Source: Ruminococcaceae bacterium UBA5397
Lineage (GTDB): Bacteria > Bacillota > Clostridia > Oscillospirales > Acutalibacteraceae
Reading direction: 5' to 3'
DNA length: 8,179 nucleotides
NCBI GenBank assembly: GCA_002411615.1
Contig: DHOF01000046.1
Coordinates: 3,132-11,310, forward strand
Made by a program: the position numbers and the translations under genes
Part shown: one piece after another, positions 5,926-8,179 of the stretch
Layout: each line of letters opens with the position of its first letter
Position numbering within the stretch: position 1 is the stretch's first letter
The notes under the pieces: model-generated
The model's database searches: none
Seen by the model: only the letters and a program-made list of their open reading frames with translations
What the model was told of the DNA's origin: nothing

Positions 5926-6249
5926 ATGAAACTGATTCTGGCTATTGTGAGCAATGACGACGCCGCTGCTGTAAACCGCAGTCTGACCAAAGAGCGCTTT
6001 CAGGTAACAAAACTCTCGACAACCGGCGGATTTTTAAAAGCGGGAAATACCACTCTTATGATTGGTACAGATGACGATAAGGTTGATCATGTAATCGAGC
6101 TGATTGCTTCCCAGAGCAGCCGCCGCACACAGCTCGTTCCCAGTGCTACCACGATGGACGTTGGCATGTATTCTTCTTTCCCCATCGAGGTTACGGTAGG
6201 CGGGGCCACCGTCTTTGTGCTCGATGTAGACCGCTTCCAAAAGGTCTGA
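5926..6249 (+). CDS. darA: Cyclic-di-AMP receptor DarA (PstA/YaaQ), PII-like
   Basis: The 107-residue protein matches the DarA/PstA family (109 residues in B. subtilis) end to end. These are cytoplasmic PII-like trimers that bind c-di-AMP at the subunit interfaces; their downstream target is unknown. The ligand-binding stretch TKLSTTGGFLKAGNTTLMIG (28-47) is intact, including T28, G35, F36, N41 and G47, residues I recall as ligand contacts in the solved structures. PIEVTVGGATVFVLDVDRF (86-104) is the conserved C-terminal strand region. Position 26 is glutamine (FQVTKL), where B. subtilis has arginine (FRVTKL). ATG at 5926 has GGAGGG (5912-5917) 8 bp upstream. A candidate promoter lies just ahead, on the decarboxylase stop. 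In Bacillus tmk precedes it and yaaR follows it; both are absent here, and holB begins 9 bp downstream, so the two are very probably co-transcribed. Confidence 0.96.
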   Translation: MKLILAIVSNDDAAAVNRSLTKERFQVTKLSTTGGFLKAGNTTLMIGTDDDKVDHVIELIASQSSRRTQLVPSATTMDVGMYSSFPIEVTVGGATVFVLDVDRFQKV

Positions 6250-6258
6250 GCAGCCTTT

Positions 6259-7113
6259 ATGAAGCTGCTTCTTCCGGAAAGCATCGGTTCCCAAAGGTTT
6301 CGGCAGGACTTAGAAGGTGCTTTTGAAAACGGCAGATTCCCTCATGCGGTCCTTTTGGAGGGAACCTCGGATTCCACACTGCCGATTGCAAAGCTGCTCT
6401 CTGCCGCCTGTGTCTGCACCGATGATACCGCACGTCCGTGCGGCCACTGTGCCGGGTGCAAAAAGGCACTTTTGGACTGTCACCCCGACATTTCCCTGCT
6501 CTCAGGGGAAGGCGGTGCGCGGTCCTTTCACAAAGAATCCATTACATTCCTGCGTTCTGACGCTGCAATTCGTCCTAACGAGGCTGCCTGCAAAGTTTAC
6601 ATCCTGGCGGATGCCCAAAATCTCAGTGAGCAAGCACAAAACGCGCTTTTAAAAATACTGGAAGAACCATTTTCTGCGGTCCAGTTCTTTCTGACTGCGG
6701 AAAATGCTTCTGCGCTTTTGCCCACTATTCGTTCCCGCGTACAGACTTTCCGTCTGGAATCAAAAATCTCCCAGCCGGACCCACTTTGCAAAACACTCTG
6801 TGAAAAGATCTGCCATGGCGACGAATTTGGATTTTTATGCGAATGCGCACCGCTTTTTCGAGATAAATCCCATACAGATACCATTTTTCATGATATGATC
6901 CTGCTTTTTCGGGATGCTTTGATGCTAAGATGCGGTGGAAAGCCGCTTTGTGATCTGGAAAGTGCAAAGCTTCTCTCTAAAGGCTTGACAAAGGCAAAGC
7001 TGTTCTCTCTTGTTCGCATTGCACAGGAAGAGCAGAACGCACTGCACCGCAATGCAAACGTTCCTCTTCTGCTGACTCATTTTGCCTCTTTGATTTTTTC
7101 TATGGAAGCATAA
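6259..7113 (+). CDS. holB: DNA polymerase III subunit delta' (clamp loader)
   Basis: The 284-residue protein is the delta' subunit of the clamp loader, which opens and places the beta sliding clamp on primed DNA. A zinc-finger pattern C53-x7-C61-x2-C64-x2-C67 (ending PCGHCAGCKK) is followed by HPDISLL and KVYILADAQNLSEQAQNALLKILEEP (112-137), the hallmark sensor/Walker-B-region segment of HolB and DnaX. RSRVQTF (158-164) is the SRC-motif position: arginine 160 is kept but the cysteine is valine. The P-loop position reads EGTSDSTLPIAK (34-45), with no GKT, so it should not hydrolyse ATP, which is normal for delta'. The C-terminal part is weakly conserved, as usual. Start at ATG 6259: it lies 9 bp after the darA stop and has only a poor Shine-Dalgarno (AAAAGG at 6239-6244, 14 bp away), suggesting translational coupling to darA. 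The later in-frame residues are needed for the conserved RFPHAVLLEG, so the start cannot be much further on. Confidence 0.94.
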   Translation: MKLLLPESIGSQRFRQDLEGAFENGRFPHAVLLEGTSDSTLPIAKLLSAACVCTDDTARPCGHCAGCKKALLDCHPDISLLSGEGGARSFHKESITFLRSDAAIRPNEAACKVYILADAQNLSEQAQNALLKILEEPFSAVQFFLTAENASALLPTIRSRVQTFRLESKISQPDPLCKTLCEKICHGDEFGFLCECAPLFRDKSHTDTIFHDMILLFRDALMLRCGGKPLCDLESAKLLSKGLTKAKLFSLVRIAQEEQNALHRNANVPLLLTHFASLIFSMEA

Positions 7114-7182
7114 AATTGAGAAGCTCAGCAGAAAATCATTCTTAAAAATCGATTCCGGTGATATTCGGAAAAAGGAGAATTT

Positions 7183-8064
7183 ATGGCCGAAGTAATTGGC
7201 ATTCGCTTTAAAAATCAGGGAAAAATTTATTATTTTGACCCGGATGGGCAAATTGTTCATCTTGGAGACATGGCAGTCGTAGAGACTACCCGCTGCATCG
7301 AATGCGGTGAAGTCGCCATGGAAAACCGGCATATAGAGGATTCTCATGTGGTTCAGCCGCTTAAAAAGCTGATTCGTATTGCCACAAAAGAGGATCTTGA
7401 ACATCAGGAAGAAAACCATCAAAAAGAAAAAGTCGCGTTTGAAATTTGTGAAAAGAAAATTGCTGCGCATAATCTTGAAATGAAACTGGTCGATGTTGAA
7501 TATACTTTTGACAACAGCAAAATCCTTTTCTATTTTACTGCAGACGGCCGCGTGGATTTTCGTGAACTTGTCAAAGACCTGGCAAGCGTTTTCCGTACGC
7601 GGATTGAATTGAGACAGATCGGGGTCCGTGACGAAGCCAAAATGCTGGGCGGCCTTGGAATTTGCGGCAGACCATTCTGCTGCAGCCAGTTTCTCGATGG
7701 ATTTCAGCCGGTTTCCATTAAGATGGCAAAAGAGCAGGGCCTTTCTTTAAACCCCACCAAAATCAGTGGGACCTGCGGCAGACTGATGTGCTGCTTAAAG
7801 TATGAGCAGGAAGCCTATGAGGATCTTCTTCATTCCACCCCCGCTCAGGGAAGCTTGGTCGCAACACCGGACGGACGCGGAATGGTTACCGGAGTAAATC
7901 TTCTCTCCGGAATTTTGCAGGTTCATCTTGATTCTGCTGCTGCAGACGCCGCTTCGGTGGGATACTCTGTGAAAAATTGTAAAATGCTGCGCCCGCCGCT
8001 CCCCCGCCAAAAGCAGAAAAAGAGCGCACCAAAAGAGGATTCTGCCCCCCAAAAAGACGAATAA
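7183..8064 (+). CDS. ricT: PSP1-domain protein RicT (YaaT), Y-complex subunit
   Basis: The 293-residue protein matches B. subtilis YaaT/RicT (about 275). RicT joins RicA (YmcA) and RicF (YlbF) in an iron-sulfur complex that helps RNase Y process mRNAs and is needed for sporulation, competence and biofilm formation. VIGIRFKNQGKIYYFDP opens the protein. The PSP1 core has MKLVDVEYTFD and FYFTADGRVDFRELVKDLA, then RTRIELRQIGVRDEAKMLGG. Two cysteine clusters follow: GICGRPFCCSQF (C161, C166, C167) and GTCGRLMCCLKYE (C198, C203, C204), the presumed Fe-S ligands. A further CxxC, C38-IE-C41 in TTRCIECGEV, replaces the usual RGxE(Y/F/C)G; see findings. The tail from 271 is Lys/Pro-rich and probably disordered. 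ATG at 7183 has AAAGGAG (7171-7177) 5 bp upstream. It is last in the operon, 69 bp after holB, and ends in a terminator. In Bacillus yabA follows. Confidence 0.96.
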   Translation: MAEVIGIRFKNQGKIYYFDPDGQIVHLGDMAVVETTRCIECGEVAMENRHIEDSHVVQPLKKLIRIATKEDLEHQEENHQKEKVAFEICEKKIAAHNLEMKLVDVEYTFDNSKILFYFTADGRVDFRELVKDLASVFRTRIELRQIGVRDEAKMLGGLGICGRPFCCSQFLDGFQPVSIKMAKEQGLSLNPTKISGTCGRLMCCLKYEQEAYEDLLHSTPAQGSLVATPDGRGMVTGVNLLSGILQVHLDSAAADAASVGYSVKNCKMLRPPLPRQKQKKSAPKEDSAPQKDE

Positions 8065-8102
8065 CAAAAAGGGCGAAAACTGGCGCTTTTTGTTAATTTT
8101 TT
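8062..8102 (+). terminator. Rho-independent terminator overlapping the ricT stop codon
   Basis: TAACAAAAAG (8062-8071) pairs perfectly with CTTTTTGTTA (8086-8095), with possible further pairing inside (CG at 8074-8075 with CG at 8084-8085). A TTTTTT run follows at 8097-8102. The stem's first three bases are the ricT TAA stop. It is A/U-rich at the base, so it may be less efficient than the 291-329 hairpin. Confidence 0.8.
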
Positions 8103-8122
8103 GCTAATTTATGTATTGTACC

Positions 8123-8150
8123 TTGCTTTTTTAGAAATGTATGGTAGAAT
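8123..8150 (+). promoter_or_regulatory. Promoter for a gene beginning beyond the right edge
   Basis: TTGCTT (8123-8128) and TAGAAT (8145-8150) are spaced by 16 bp, and TGG directly before the -10 makes it an extended -10 (TGnTAGAAT). It lies after the ricT terminator and about 22 bp before a Shine-Dalgarno. Confidence 0.65.
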
Positions 8151-8171
8151 AAAACTAATTTAGATTTGAAT

Positions 8172-8179
8172 TGGAGGTG
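8172..8179 (+). promoter_or_regulatory. Shine-Dalgarno of the next plus-strand gene
   Basis: TGGAGGTG ends the window. Its place after a promoter and terminator implies a start codon within about 10 bases beyond the edge. The gene itself is not visible; yabA would follow in Bacillus order, but nothing here identifies it. Confidence 0.7.

Noticed and set aside
7153..7170. A small hairpin TTCCG/CGGAA before the ricT Shine-Dalgarno
   Set aside because: Only 5 bp with an 8-base loop and no T run; too weak to call a terminator or regulator.
6925..7470. A 181-codon open frame on the minus strand across the holB end and ricT start
   Set aside because: It is antisense to two firmly identified genes, has no family resemblance, and its composition follows from reading AT-rich coding DNA backwards.
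7795..8067. A 90-codon minus-strand frame with a hydrophobic, membrane-like start
   Set aside because: It is antisense to the Lys/Pro-rich tail of RicT, and the hydrophobicity arises from complementing AAA/GAA-type codons.
1..8179. Mobile element, defence system, CRISPR or RNA gene
   Set aside because: No transposase, integrase, nuclease cluster, regular spaced repeats or tRNA/rRNA-like sequence was seen. All coding space is taken by recognisable families in familiar order.

Overview
The window looks like chromosomal core DNA from an endospore-forming Firmicute of class Clostridia; a relative of the Ruminococcaceae/Oscillospirales is my best guess, from protein character only. The evidence is strong purine-rich ribosome binding sites, two TTG starts, and a block in the gene order known from the replication-origin side of the Bacillus chromosome: a YaaO-type decarboxylase homologue, YaaQ/DarA, HolB and YaaT/RicT. 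I see no phage, transposon, CRISPR, tRNA or rRNA. There is no gene-free stretch over 300 bases.

Layout. The left half (1-3720) is read on the minus strand. A YfhO-family membrane protein (TTG start at 3720) is followed 2 bp later by a CsbB/GtrB-type polyprenyl-phosphate glycosyltransferase. This pair ends at a perfect 17-bp hairpin terminator (291-329). Beyond it, still on the minus strand, the first 56 codons of a DUF255/YyaL-type thioredoxin-fold protein run off the left edge. The right half (3932-8064) is read on the plus strand: a YfbR-like HD-domain 5'-deoxynucleotidase, an Orn/Lys/Arg decarboxylase-family PLP enzyme, the c-di-AMP receptor DarA (YaaQ/PstA), the clamp-loader subunit delta' (HolB), and the PSP1-domain protein RicT (YaaT). 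A terminator overlaps the ricT stop codon. The last 57 bases hold a promoter and a Shine-Dalgarno for a further plus-strand gene that begins outside the window.

How the genes work together. The glycosyltransferase and YfhO form a plausible envelope-glycosylation module: the first loads a sugar on undecaprenyl phosphate inside the cell, and YfhO transfers it to a surface polymer outside. No flippase (GtcA type) is visible. The plus-strand genes form the dna-replication/RNA-decay/second-messenger block. It lacks the tmk and yaaR genes that lie between yaaO, yaaQ and holB in Bacillus subtilis. The two halves diverge from 3721-3931, where promoters on the two strands appear to overlap and a leader of about 160 nt with competing hairpins precedes the HD-domain gene. 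I found no clearly undescribed biological system. The most notable points are that leader and its divergent promoters, the extra CxxC in RicT, the missing tmk/yaaR, and the internal extended -10 promoter on the decarboxylase stop codon.
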